Source: Conoideocrella luteorostrata (Eukaryota > Ascomycota > Sordariomycetes > Hypocreales > Clavicipitaceae). Taken from it: DNA of 64,000 nucleotides. The notes below the pieces were generated by a model, which did not search any database, was not told where the DNA came from, and worked only from the letters and a program-made list of their open reading frames with translations. The stretch covers positions 62,001-126,000 of the forward strand of contig JASWJB010000049.1 in the NCBI GenBank assembly GCA_032433595.1, given 5' to 3'. Positions 52,849-64,000 of the stretch are shown in pieces. Positions within the stretch are counted from its first letter, which is position 1; every line of letters starts with the position of its first letter. The position numbers were made by a program, and so were the translations under genes.

Positions 52849-55800
52849 TCAAAAGGTAACCTCCAGGACTTTATGGGCCTTATCACCGTTGGTGAAGACC
52901 TCGATTATGTCAATCTTGCTCTTCGATTTGAGCTTCCCAGCCCAGGCGGCACTGAGCTTCTTACCCTTCTCAAGTATGATGCTGCCCATCGGGTTCGTTT
53001 TCTCATCCGACTTTCCCTTGAGTGACAGGTTGTAAACCCAGTACTTGTTCGGTTCCTTCTCCTGCATAAGGCTTGAGACCAGCGTCGGACGAATGAGATT
53101 TTCGGGCGCGATAGACACCGCGCCACCATCTTTGGCCTCCTTGTCGGTGCTTAGGTGGAAGCTGTCGTCAGAGAAGAGACACGTGTCCGTATGACCCACG
53201 TAGACAGACATTTGCGAGTATAAGACGGCAACAGTCTCGCTGGTCTTGTTTTCGCCACTTACGGTGACTGTCCCGGCTTCACTGCTGCCGCCCTTCTTGG
53301 AGTAGTAGTACGACAGTTTTGGATCTGGGGGATCCGCCCAGTCCGCGGTCAAGGTACCGACAACATTACTAATGAAGTCGTCGACCGGGGACGTCGCAGG
53401 CTCAGTCGCGTACATGTCGACAAATAGGCTGACGATCATGAGCCCGATACCCACGAGAGCAAGCACCGCGCCGATGATGGGTATCGCTACGCTCAGAGTT
53501 GCCGAGACGATGAGGCCAGTAGCGACGGCCAAATCGAGAACGTCCACAACTACAGCAAGGATTTGGACAATGACCGAGAGGGTGTTGATCACCTTGCCCA
53601 CGTCAGTGAGCTTGTCCCATTCCTCTATGAGGCTGTAGGTCATCGCGGCTGCCACGGCAAAGCCCAACACTATGTTGAGCCCTCGAATCCATTTACTCGT
53701 TGCACTGAGCTTGCTGGCAGCCTCTTCCTCCATTGGTCGCAGCTTCTCGGGAGTGGATGTTTTCTCTTCACTCCATATCTCGCTGTCTCCAGAGATGTGC
53801 TCATCATTGCTTGGCATGCCGCCTTCCTTCAACATGTCGGCCATGTTCGCCTTCACCCCACCTTCAGGGTTAAGCTTTTCACCGAGTTCAAAAAGTCCCT
53901 CGCCGACTGGCTGGGTGATTTCGTGACTCAATGAACCGTCCAAGATTGCTGACTCCGTTGCCCTCACCGACTCCTTTGTATCAGGGTTCCGCCAGGCATT
54001 GAACTCTTGAACGGCCCTTTCGGTGGCGTTGAGTACAGCCCTTATGGCCTCCAGGATGCCAATGGCCCGCTGGGCTGGTGTGAGCTTATCCCAGCCTTTA
54101 ATGACGGAAACAAGTGGCAATACCTGCCCCACGAAGTATCCAACCTGCGAAGTGGGTTAGGTATTGGTCAGACAGCAGTGATGACTGATTCGCGGTTTCG
54201 TAAACTTACCACGCATAGTGCCCCCAGGCCTCTCGCAATTTTGGTTCCCATAGGGATCTTACTAACGGCACCTTCTGCCTTCTCTACTAACTTTCCAGCC
54301 AGTTGGAAGAGCTTACTACCGCCAAAAGCTCGGGCAAGCCCGCTACCGGTAATGACGAGCAACTGGGCCACCTCGACTGTGAAGGCGGACATGAGTGCTA
54401 TACAAGCGCTGACCTTTTTCTCTATTGACCACTGCTTGTTGATTTGATTCTTCTCCATGAACTCAATCAGATCCTTCTCCAGCTGGTCTCGGACAGGACC
54501 CACGAATTTTGGGTCGTTAGTAAGGATCTTCGTGATCAGCTGGCTCATAGCGTCATCGAGGTAGTCTTGGACGTATTTCCCATCCTTGTCCTTGATAAAC
54601 GGCAAGTTGACAGACTTGGCGATTGCTCTGTCTGTTATTAATCTGAACCACTTGCCCGAATAGTCTTCCTCGGGGTGAAGTGTGTACATGATAGCGCATA
54701 TTTTGTTGATGTTGTCTCCTCTCTGTGGGGAGGTATGATCTCAGTCAAGCACGGCGATAAGAGTTTTCAGAACAACACTTACATCATCTTCCTCCAGAAT
54801 CTGATCCATCTTTGGCTTGCTGGATACGACTTTGTAGAGTTTTTGAGCCAGATCTCGGGAGGTACCGGCGTCTTGATCAAGATACTTCTTGTATAGCTGC
54901 TTCATCGCGCGAATGGAAGAAATCCGGTTTAACTGGTTGAACTCTTTCGTGTTGGAGAGGCATTTCTTCCCCTGTATAAAGTGACGGACTTCAGTCAATG
55001 AGATCCGATCGTGCAAGTGTTCTCAGGGGCTTCTTACATTTCCTGACCACCAGTACCACACCTTCTCTGCTTGCCCGCTCTTCATATGTTCTTTGAACTT
55101 GTCAATCTGTGTGATGCTGCGCGTGATGAACGCGGGGGCATAAACGTTTTTGAGCCATTTCGAAAGATTGTCCGGAAGCTTGTCTGTGAGCTCATGACCG
55201 ATATCATTCGGGTCGGGTTTTTCCTTGTTGGTGAACGTCTTACGATCATCGTCCTTCATGTGATAGAACATGGCCTCATTAATGAGCCGCTGCTGCATTT
55301 CGTTGGCCTGTAAAGCATATTAGGGAGAGCTGTGGGCGACTATGAACGCAGAGTCTAAGGAGCATACTTACGTCGTTGCTATTGTATGGCATCTTGTACA
55401 GCTTTTCGACACTTATGGGTGATACGGCGGCCAATAGTGCGGTGACTCCCGCAGGCTGAAACCCTGCACTGTTGCTAATGTTGGTGCCAGGGGTTGAGAT
55501 GTTGGCGAAGTGCTTGGACACCCTGAGGCGATAGTCCGCCTTGTCTCCGAACGCCTCGTCCTGCCATTCACCGTTGACAAAGTATCTGCGGGCCATATGT
55601 GGGTTAAAACTGTCCGGCTGCTGAATGTACGTGGAGATCAACATACCTTGAACCCTTGTTCTCCCGCATGGTTGGGTCGTGAATGAACAAACCACCAGAC
55701 ACCTCATCACCTTCAAAGTTTACGTCAAAATACATAGACTGAAACAGCACAGGAAGAGTGACGTCGATTCCAAGATTCTTCTTGAACGTCAGATTGAAAG

Positions 55801-58710
55801 GCGACGTCGAATCTGGACCCTGGTCTGAGAGGAACAGCAGAGTCGAGGATTCGTTGACCTTGATGAACCGACGTTCCACCACTGTTGGGTCGTCATCTTC
55901 ATCTTTTTCGACGACTCTATTGAGAAAACTGGTGTAGAGGCTATCCAACACCTGTTTCCCGCTGAATTTGCGGCCTTTGTTAATGGCCTCCAGAATCTCG
56001 TCGAGAATGGGAACCGTCGCGCCGAAAATGTTGACCTCCTCGGGAATCACATGAGTTCCCGTGAAGATGGTGCCGAATTTGACTGGATCTTCCGGCTTAT
56101 CCCTCTTCTCGCCCTTTTTCCACTCCTTCTTGTCTAGCGTCATGTCCCACTTTGACCTGATTCCGCCTGTCAGAGAGGCGACAGGCGATGCGGACGAGGA
56201 CAAAAGAGACATTGGGAATGCTCTGGACTTGCGCTGCACGGAGTCTATAGTGGACGAAGACACTGTGAACTTGATAATGTCGCCCTGGTCGAGGCTGCTA
56301 GGGTGCGCCTCGGGCGAGTACAGAGTTGAGCCCGATCCAGTTTCGTCGCCGGCGAAAATTTCGACCTGGCCATGCTCATAGACAACCTGCTTACCAGGAA
56401 TCTTGCGGGTCCAGCTCACGGTCCTGTTCTTTTCGTTTACCGCCGCACGGCTCTGAACTTGGTCATCTAAGAGAAGATTGCCGTCAAGTAGCTTCATCCC
56501 TGGAAGACTATTGATCGGCAATCTGGGAGCTTTTCCAACAGGAACAAGTTTGTAAGACTTGGCAAGGTGCAGGATGGAGTTGTTTTGTAGAATGTGAGCA
56601 TGCGCCCCGCGGCTGCTGAACGGAGCTGAGTATGATGAGCCCTTCCATGGGTCGATAGCCTGAGACTTGGCGTCAAGCATTTCGATTTGCAAGCGCTCCC
56701 AGATTGTCTGCGTGTCGAAAGTGCTTAGCAATGGGTTAATCTCCTTGGCAGATGACAGGATGCGCATCTGGTCCGCCGCAGAAAACTTTGAAAGCAACGC
56801 AGACACATCCTCGAGGCGGATCTAGACCTATATTAGAGCTGGAAGCAAAGGATGCTGTCGGGTGAATATATTCATCATACCTCGGGATCGTTCACATTGG
56901 CAAGATATCTGTTGACGTGGTGGAGACGGACGCCATTGTTCAACGCAAGGGCAAATACCGTCCGCTTTTCTGGAGTCGTCCTCTCAATCGACTTGACTTC
57001 AATAAGCTCATAATCGCTTTGAGTCGACGGGTTTTCTTTGTGGCGGTACAAGATGTGACCGACAGCCAAGCGCCCGATTTTGGCCCAGGGATTTTGCTTC
57101 ATTGCTGCCTGCGGGTTGACTGCACGAAGACCAGTAGTAGTGTGGAAAACCTGGGCAGGCGTGGCGAATGGCTCTTCACCGTCTATGATTACACTGTCAG
57201 AATCGGGGACGTGATCTTTTGACAGCGATAAAAATTCTACTCACTGAAGCTGATGAGCCCTGCAGTGAGCTCCATGGGGTGCGTGTCCCGAGACACCTTG
57301 ACTGGGTCGGTGTCCCCCTTTGCCGATGTCAGCAACATGTCATTGACTTTGAGTGTTTCGACCTTTCGATAGCTGCCATCAGCCAAGGTGATCACATTAC
57401 CGGCGGCAATGTATGCACCATTCCGAGCGAAATATTTTTTAAGCATCTTTTTGCTTCCGTAGGGAAGTTCATCCTCCCAGAAGTATCCTACACAGGTGTC
57501 AATGTCAATATCAGCTCCTGGCCTCGAGCTCTGGAGTATGCAGGCATTGTGACATACCATCAGTCACCCATTGTTTGATGACGGCCTCATCATCCTTTGC
57601 CATGCCCTTCTTGACAGCATCTTTCCAGTAGGAGTATGACGACGTGGACCAAGCGTTGCTCAGCCCCTGGTAGATGGATTTCCAGGTGTTCAGGTCACTT
57701 TCGATGAGATCATTGATCGCCTGTCGCACTTCATCTATGTAAGAGTCGTGGCCCGGGTCCCTTTTCGTGATTTCGTGGTATACCTTGGTGGTCACGTCAT
57801 AGGTAGAGGGAATTGGGGAGCTCTCGGAGGGCCGATACACGGCGGTCGCAGCCCTGCCGCAGAAAGCGACGATCTTCTTGGTCTCCGATGGATTTCCCTT
57901 GCCTTTGCGCTCCCAAAGAGCGCGTGACCACTGCCGCAAGATCTCAAAGGACGACTTGAAGACGAAGTCCTTACGGACCTCGGCGGTGTACGGGTCGCCA
58001 GTCATGAAGTCTGCCAGGAACAGAATCGACATGCTGCGAAGACTGTCTTCGTGCGCGGTATCCTCCTCGATGATCTTCGCAATGAATGGAAGGTATGTCA
58101 GCAATGGCTCCATCACATCCCCGACAACGTTGTGTCCGTGGCCGGCGTCAAACTTCCAAGTCAGCATTCTGAGATCGCGAAGATCCTTGACTTGTCTGAC
58201 TGAGCCTATAATTTCATCGTAAACCTCTATGGGTTTTTCACGGAGAGTCGCGTTGATGTGCTCCGTGAAACACAAGTAGGCGAGTGTAGCCATCTGGTCG
58301 GTGTAAACTTCATCACAAATCACCTACATCACATGTTGCATCAGAAATTTTGTACTCGGTGTCACCTAACATGCAAGAATCTGCTTTAGGAGGTGACATA
58401 CCATGTCCACCTTGGATTGCAGCTGACTGCCCAAGTCTTTCATGGCACGAGCGACTGCTGTTTGGGCCAGGTAATTGAATGTGTCAGGAATCGCGTACCC
58501 AGCAAGCGAAGGGGTGCCGGGCCTGTCGTCATAGCCGGGCCACGGACTTCCCATATCCAGCATGCTTTGGTCCCTGAATTCCATGGCTCGCCTGGATAGA
58601 GCGGCCTTGTAGTGCAGCCGCCCGGCATAATCCGTGGCTGGAAGACTTTTGAGGCTTGACGTCAGCTCAACGAGCTTCTTAGCGATTGCCTTACCATCGA
58701 TGTGGTCCAT
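52849..58710 (-). CDS. Giant (about 1,780 aa) protein with a Hint-like module; one apparent frameshift
   Basis: Nine exons: 58402-58710, 57558-58323, 56881-57487, 55647-56821, 55372-55585, 55038-55307, 54783-54971, 54210-54722, 52849-54144, with introns of 59-78 nt. All joins keep frame except within exon 3, where one base must be missing near 57239-57241. Residues about 380-560 resemble a Hint (hedgehog/intein) domain: NVITLADGSYRKVETLKVND, then, after the frame change, VEFLSLSKDH and EEPFATPAQVFHTTTGLRAV, ending LNNGVRLHHVNRYLANV. The usual N-terminal Cys is replaced (GAYIAAG), so self-cleavage is doubtful. The N-terminal 350 residues are helical and unfamiliar. The middle is beta-rich. A strongly hydrophobic region (about 1505-1600, three or four membrane-like helices) precedes a beta-rich Lys-rich C-terminus. 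There is no signal peptide. I do not recognise the whole family. A large multidomain protein with a membrane-inserting region is the most that can be said. Confidence 0.72.
57235..57245 (-). other. Frameshift site inside the Hint-like region
   Basis: The frame entering from GLISFS meets TAG, while the frame leaving (VEFLSLSKDH) opens right after a TGA. Only 29 nt separate the GTGAGT-like string from the next usable AG, too short for an intron. A single missing base restores one continuous domain, so this is a mutation, a sequence error or unusual recoding. Confidence 0.65.
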
Positions 58711-58853
58711 GATTTTAGGGAAGTTTGTTATGGTGGTAAGTTTAAAAAATTTTATTTATAACTAAAGTTCTTTTTTTTTTGAATGCGGACAAAATAGCGT
58801 AGTGAATTTAGAAAAGAGAAAAGCGAGCTGAGAAAAACTATGAATAACAGGTA

Positions 58854-58863
58854 TTTATATAAA
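58854..58863 (-). promoter_or_regulatory. Possible TATA box of the giant Hint-like gene
   Basis: TTTATATAAA, about 145 nt upstream of the ATG at 58710. Confidence 0.35.
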
Positions 58864-58994
58864 CGCCGCAGAGCTGGCACTCCCGATCAGCGGTCAGGGT
58901 TACCCATTAATTTTTTATCATAATTATGTTTCTATTGAACTGGATAGGGCCAATCAGCTCTGGGCGTAGGTCTCACAATTAGGGCTTGGAGCTT

Positions 58995-59225
58995 ATTTGT
59001 CACAATGTGGCAGCTACGGATTAACTGATGTTTTGCAGTGGAAAATTGTCCTTGATTACTATCTCATTTGACGAGGAATATGACTGCTATTTATCTCTTT
59101 AGGATGCTTCTTCCGAATTCATTTATTCTATTGCTTCCGGTGATATCATACGCTTCCGGCAACATCATGCATTTCCTCACATCCACGGAGTACTACGTGA
59201 TTCTGGGTGACAGTATTGCTAGCGG
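58995..59225 (+). repeat. Diverged direct repeat, copy 1
   Basis: Reads GTCACAATGTGGCAGCTACG, GTCCTTGATTACTATCTCAT, TGACTGCTATTTATCTCTTT, AGGATGCTTCTTCCG, ATTCATTTATTCTATTG, CTTCCGG and ACGTGATTCTGGGTGACAG. The same series occurs in order at 60850-61075. The two starts are about 1.86 kb apart in the same orientation, possibly two long terminal repeats of an internally eroded element or a segmental duplication. Confidence 0.7.
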
Positions 59226-59496
59226 AATGACCGCCGACGCAGTAGCTCTTTGGTTCATGGGGATGCTTAGGTTTCCATAAGGCATAAATGGGATAGACCA
59301 CAAAAGCCCAGCTCCTCCATCCGCTAACTGACCAAAAAGATGCATTTAAGACATCTCTTGGATCCCTATGAGGTGGCTGCGTCTGCTGTCACAAAGCCGG
59401 ATGCGTACTATAAGGTATCTAGCGAATTCTGTATCAAGCTCCCTGCGTCATCATGATGGTGCTGCCAAGAGAATTGCTTCTGTCAGGAATATCAGT

Positions 59497-59575
59497 ACCG
59501 TAAATAGCTAGATTAGTGAGGGAATTACTGAGTAGCTGAACGAGTTAAATGATGACTGCCTGCAGGAGGTCTCAG
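59497..59575 (+). repeat. Partial LTR-like block
   Basis: ACCGTAAATAGCTAGATTAG, TGAGGGAATTACTG, and GATGACTGCCTGCAGGAGG. It shares its parts with 7875 (CCGTAAATAGCTAGA) and with 40256-40293 (CTAGATTAGCGAGGGAATTA, GATGACTGCGGGAGG). Confidence 0.45.
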
Positions 59576-60849
59576 TTGTGCAAGGATACGTCGGACGGTG
59601 AGGGAATCCGAAGGAAATCAACGGATTAGACGAGTCCAAATTCTAGACTTAAACGGAAGGAATTCTCCATAGATTTGAAAGGTATCAGACGTCATTAATT
59701 TTTATCATTCCTATCAATTTCCGCTGTGTCAAATTGCTCTATGAGTCTACGTCTCAATGACGTAACATACGCTGCCTGGATGACAGGTCGCATTGAATAT
59801 CGCGGTATGACGTAGGAGGTTGTTGAGCGCCACAAAAACATGCTCTAGCAGCGTAGCACTTTTCGTATATTATAACCTTTGACAGCCGTTCTGAATCTGG
59901 CCATTGCTCGCGCAGCGAGTATTGTCGCGCCTTCTAATTGATAGGGCTTGTGTAGCAGTTACATGGGGAAATGGTTTGAGCAGCGGGGCTCTTAAATTTT
60001 TGAATGCCCAACGTCATAACGGACTAACGGAGCTACCTGCATTTCGCTGCAGCAGCTGCAGAGTGTAGAGAAACCACGACAAGATAGGAGGTCAGGTACT
60101 CAAGAACCGAAACTAAATAGGGTTAATTAAAGCGTCTATAGGGCACAAAGTAAAGTTAGAAATAGTAGGTAACATGAGTTTTAGCTCTCCACGTGGCGCA
60201 AAAAGTATCAGGTCGCCGTGAAACAGTCTATTGCGGTCACACATTAGCCAAGGTTCCGCAGAATGTTACCAAAACGCGATATGAACAAGCCGCCTGCAGC
60301 AATACACTGCCTAGTTAGTCACTGTCCTAAACTAACGAGAAGGAAGATCGCGAGAGCCGGCTTGCTTCTGGAACGCGCGGGCCGAACCAGGGCTTATCCG
60401 CTTTGTGGAACTTCTCGCTCTACGCTAGCGGAGAGCGCAGATTACGTAATATATGTTTACTACTCAGTAACTCGGAATAAGAGGGACCGGTGACGCGAAG
60501 GCAATTCGTGAGCGCAGTGCCTAAATCGTCGATTGACGAGCGCGTGTCCTGAAACGTTGTGGCCTTGCCTTTATAGAGAGGTCTTATCCATCAAGCGCTC
60601 GCATCCAACCAGGCACTGTAGGTCCCATCTACTTGTTTCTGCAAATGGCGGCGAAAAGGGAGCGTAGAGCAATTCGCAAAGCCACGCCATACTTTGGACT
60701 GAAATTGTACAGAGAGTCCACGGGTGCCGTATAGCTCCTGCCATCTGCGTCTAAAATTGCGAATTTGCGGTCAGGCTTCCGGGAAACAGGAGATGTTGGA
60801 CAAGTCGTATTACTTGTCGTCGATAAGGCATGCAGGGTTCATTGCCTAG

Positions 60850-61075
60850 TATATCACAATGTGGGCAGCTATGATCTTCTGATATAGTGGAAGTGTTGTC
60901 CTTGATTTCTATCTAATTGAGAAGGGAATTTGACTGCTAGTTATCTCTCTTTAGGATGCCTCTTCCGCATTCATCTATTCTATTGTTTCCGGCATCTTTG
61001 TACGTTTTCAGCATTTCCTCCGATGTTATTGAATTCCACTGGTTTTTACGTGATTCCGGTTGACAGAGTAGTTTG
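60850..61075 (+). repeat. Diverged direct repeat, copy 2
   Basis: Partner of 58995-59225: ATCACAATGTGGGCAGCTAT, GTCCTTGATTTCTATCTAAT, TGACTGCTAGTTATCTCTCT, AGGATGCCTCTTCCG, ATTCATCTATTCTATTG and ACGTGATTCCGGTTGACAG. Divergence is roughly 20-25% by eye, with small indels. Confidence 0.7.
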
Positions 61076-61409
61076 CACGTGTACTAGTGAAGTTCAGTTT
61101 TGGTGACCCCGAGCCGTCGGCATGGTGGCGGGGATGGTAGAAACCACTCGTTCAGAAAAAATACCTTTGCTCACTTCAGCATGGTATACAAGGCACATGT
61201 TGCGCCGATTGCACCCAATCGTCTGTCTCTAGCATCCTCTTTTGGCACATTCTTTTCCATGGAAGCAGGTGTATGCCAAGCTTATCATGCTAACATTTAT
61301 GAATGAGAGGGGTATAACAACTCAGAATTGGTCGGTAAGTACTGCTTCCATCCAGCTCATATCGCTTTCCTCACCTGACGAGAAGAAATACCACCGCCAA
61401 TAACCTACC

Positions 61410-61990
61410 TTGATGGCAGGTTCTGAGTCTACGACGTATCATTTACCTCAAGAAGTAATGTGGTGTCGACACACTCACTCACTGCACACGCCCATGGAGT
61501 AATGCGTGGCACCCCGACTATCAACAGTGAAGGTGCAGTTTCCCGTCGAGCACTTTAGAACAATCCTGCTATCATTGCTCTGTGGGTTCACTGGCCCATT
61601 CAGCGGAACGCCGCAGGTATTAGGAGGCATGTCAGGACTATCAACAACTATTTCCTCAACCCAATGAACTATCCGTGAGTCATCGCCGACGTACTGTGCC
61701 ACCGGCGGAGCCGCTATCCCCTTGGGCGATACCTGCATACGGTCGAAGGTCTGCACAGCCTGCTGCGTAAATGGACCAGCAGTGATGGCAAGCAGACTAA
61801 TAATGGCAGCGAGCAGTGTCGGAACGTGCGATGATGCGGTAAATAAGAGAATCAACGAACCAAGACTGCTGCGACTATGTGAATCAACGATTGGGGCTCC
61901 TCGAACCGCTGCCATTTCGACTGGCTAATTGTAGCCGCCGCAATGTCACGAATGGGTTCTGATATAGCAGAGTGATGAACAAGACTCCTG
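61410..61990 (-). pseudogene. DUF3176 membrane-protein pseudogene fragment
   Basis: The central ORF (61475-61915) contains the DUF3176 core: SSLGSLILLF, a transmembrane stretch, ITAGPFTQQAVQ, and LKCSTGNCTF. The preceding part, AISEPIRDIAAATISQSKWQRFEEP (quoted up to the conserved Lys-Trp), lies in another frame just upstream. A TGAG tandem duplication after MGVCSE shifts the following VDTTLLLEVNDTS out of frame. So at least two frameshifts break it, and both ends of the usual 500-plus-residue protein are missing. DUF3176 proteins are fungal multi-pass membrane proteins of unknown function. Confidence 0.7.
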
Positions 61991-63405
61991 ATGTATCCGT
62001 TACGCCGTAGCAGCAAGGTAGCACTCTATGGATGACGGTCTTAATCTCTGGCCTCCTAAAGATCTGGTCCTCTCCTCTCTTCTTATGCTCGTCGCTACCC
62101 CGCAGCGAAGAGTTTGCTAGCTGCATGATACTCTCCATCCTGTAGCCTTAGGTGCATCACTAGTTCCACGGCACCGCGGGGATCGCTGATTGCCCTCACA
62201 GGTGGTGGTCTCTGACACGCAATTACGAGGATGGCTGTATGCAATAAAACACACACGAAGCGCATTTCACTCGTTTCCTTCACACAAAAAGTACTAGACG
62301 AGGAAATTATATTCCCAGCATGGTAACAGATGACCAAGTCCACCTTGACCCTCGTACATGTTTCACTTTTTTCTTTAACACGCCTCAGCACCATAATAAT
62401 AATCAGCATCTCCTAAAGCGGCTGAAAATATCGGCCAACCACATGAACTATATTTGTAATTCATCAGTCATCGAGGTCTTAATCAGAGCGGCATTCCACG
62501 CTGCTGCTATAGAATTCCTCCAGAATCAAGGTTTCTTAAATGCGTGGAGCGGGCCGATAGGAGGACAGGGTGGATAAGGCGCATGTAGCATTACCAGAGG
62601 GTCTGAGATCTTGTCTCGGGGATTTGAGACGAATGTGATGCTCTAGAGGAAACGGGGAATGACTGCGGATATTTAGGTCTCGGATGTTCGGCAGAGTAGG
62701 GAGGACAAGAGTGAAATTTCGTCTAGGGGCTCAGTGGAGAGGTCAACTATATGAATTACTATTTCCGACTAGTATCTACTAATTGATATGCAAACTCGAT
62801 ATTATTTCGTCGCTGTGCAGAGACAATCACTTTGGTTGTACAGTAGTAAGCAATAAAGGCTATATTGCCAAACGCCTTACATTCATGCTTGCATACCCAC
62901 ACATGGTTGCATTTAAGTCCCATCAACTATTAGAATTTTCACGGCTATTGAGGCTGTGATGAGGGTTCAGTTAGGCCCGGGTCTTCAGGCGCATTTATCC
63001 GAATGGCTGCACCGCTCTCAATCAAGTGAGACCGGAAGACTAACTAACTACTCCGTAGCCAGTTCCGTCTCTACAGCTGGTATAGGTCATAGCTTAGCTG
63101 CAGATGATTAACCAGTGACGTGTGATGGGACGATCCGCTTTAACTCAGCCGGGAACGCAGACACGAATGTCCACCCATCCCATCCTAAGGTCAGCCCCAG
63201 CCCATTGGGCATTGTCTTCGACAACGTAGTGAGACGCAAGCGAGAAAACTGAAAAACACGTCTCATTTATTATGAAAACTATCAATTTTGCGGTGTGTGC
63301 ATCTTGTGCCCAGGTACGAATTAGACGAGCCATCAAGTCCACGTACAGCACCTCCTGCTCCGGTACTTCGACAAAGCATAATTCCGAGTCTTGCCCTTGG
63401 AGCCA
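61991..63405. other. Intergenic spacer
   Basis: No gene supported. A TACTCCGTA lies at 63049. A minus ORF at 62095-62409 overlaps the upstream end of the DUF3176 relic but is unlike it. Confidence 0.4.
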
Positions 63406-64000
63406 CTATGCCGCTACATGATATTTAAGGCGTAGAGCATCGACCAGCTCCATCTTACCTACAATTGTATCGTCATTATACTCGTACTCCTTCGCGATGT
63501 TCCCACCTTCCAATGAAGCCACGACCATTTCAGCAAGTTCTTCCGCCACACCGCGAGGAAATTGTTGTGCAAAGAAATCAACGATCCCATCCTTCTCTGG
63601 CAATACAAGTTCCGCGTTTGTGCCGGTGATCTCTTTCACGGCGGCCTGAACATCGTCAGAGCTGTACAGACGAGGTCCGAAGAGGCGCATGAAATGCGGG
63701 CTTGGAACGCCACTGCGTCGTTCAAGAAGCGCCCTTGCGCTTTGTTCACCGACATCTTGCACGCTCACCTATACGAATATCGGTTAGTCAACCTATCTTC
63801 AGCGTATGCAGGGAGGTCACATACAATGGGAACCTTCCAGTCAGATGGGGTAAACTGAGAAATAATTTTGGGCGGATCCGCCTTGATGGACTCGAAGACG
63901 TGCGAGAAGTCCTCAGCAAAGTAGCCAGCTCTGATGACGACCACCTCGGGAACTGCGTCTTTCAAAATTTCGTCACTTATGTGATTGATTCGAAGAACAC
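63406..64000 (-). CDS. NmrA-like NAD(P)-binding protein, C-terminal part (runs off right edge)
   Basis: Two exons visible: 63825 to beyond 64000, and 63406-63768, with a 56-nt phase-0 intron (GTATGT donor). The frame stays open to the window end. The C-terminal half of an NmrA-like/atypical SDR is clear: VPEVVVIRAGYFAEDFSHVF (the strand and helix after the Rossmann core), TPSDWKVPI, VSVQDVGEQSARALLE, PHFMRLFGPRLYSSDDVQAA and DGIVDFFAQQFP. The terminal segment is acidic, then KMELVDALRLKYHVAA. Such proteins act as redox-sensing regulators or as NAD(P)H-dependent reductases. The N-terminal GxxGxxG site is outside the window, so activity cannot be judged. Confidence 0.85.

Larger units (their letters stand above)
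58711..61399. other. Repeat-bearing intergenic region
   Basis: Contains a diverged direct repeat pair and a partial LTR-like block (about 59497-59575). No gene is supported; ORFs are short and unidentifiable. Confidence 0.45.

Noticed and set aside
57216..57244. A 29-nt intron to explain the frame break in the Hint-like gene
   Set aside because: Far below the minimum intron length; a one-base loss restores a better, family-like sequence (VEFLSLSKDH) and keeps the downstream phase.
1..64000. tRNA or rRNA genes
   Set aside because: Scanning by eye for B-box-like GGTTCGAATC strings and rRNA signatures gave no credible candidate; a covariance-model search would be needed to exclude tRNAs.

Overview
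The window is nuclear DNA of a filamentous ascomycete (Pezizomycotina). This rests on short GT-AG introns of about 42-110 nt, a Zn2Cys6 regulator, a PNP/NB-ARC/TPR immune-type gene pair, a fungal DUF3176 relic, an MFS drug-type transporter and a glyoxylate-cycle enzyme. The species cannot be fixed from sequence alone. Gene density is low: about 16 supportable genes or gene remnants, with long AT-rich stretches holding LTR-like relics, decayed pseudogenes, G-tract repeats and a small MULE-type element. It reads as an accessory (subtelomere-like or repeat-rich) region.

Layout. 1-3.6 kb: the 5' end of a cytochrome P450 (minus) divergent from an intronless squalene-hopene-type cyclase (plus), a probable triterpenoid pair. 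3.6-11 kb: gene-free, with repeat relics. 11.0-15.5 kb: a divergent pair, a nucleoside-phosphorylase-fold protein (minus) and an NB-ARC/TPR NLR (plus). The last 26 residues of the former and the first 32 of the latter carry the same Gly/Asn-rich motif, the architecture of amyloid-signalling NLR/effector pairs. The NLR ends in nine near-identical 126-bp TPR units with a 1-nt frameshift in the eighth. 15.5-24.7 kb: one small two-exon gene, a G-rich minisatellite, a hairpin and a pseudogene of a TcdA/Tcd1-type ThiF protein. 24.7-30.6 kb: a secreted PL7 alginate-lyase-type enzyme and a small secreted protein. 32-36.4 kb: a histidine phosphatase, a compact MULE-type element with terminal inverted repeats and an MFS transporter. 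38-39.3 kb: a secreted metalloprotease-like protein whose zinc motif is lost. 41.9-51.2 kb: a ten-exon Zn2Cys6 regulator convergent with a five-exon malate synthase without a visible peroxisomal signal, a decaying SDR and an intact Ayr1-like SDR. 52.8-58.7 kb: a nine-exon gene for a protein of about 1,780 residues with a Hint-like module, probably broken by one frameshift. 58.7-64 kb: diverged direct repeats, a DUF3176 pseudogene and an NmrA-like gene running off the right edge.

The strongest candidate for an unusual system is the PNP/NLR pair at 11.0-15.5 kb. Second is the giant Hint-like protein. Exon models were spliced by eye from splice signals and reading frame; functions are inferred from remembered family motifs, with no database search.
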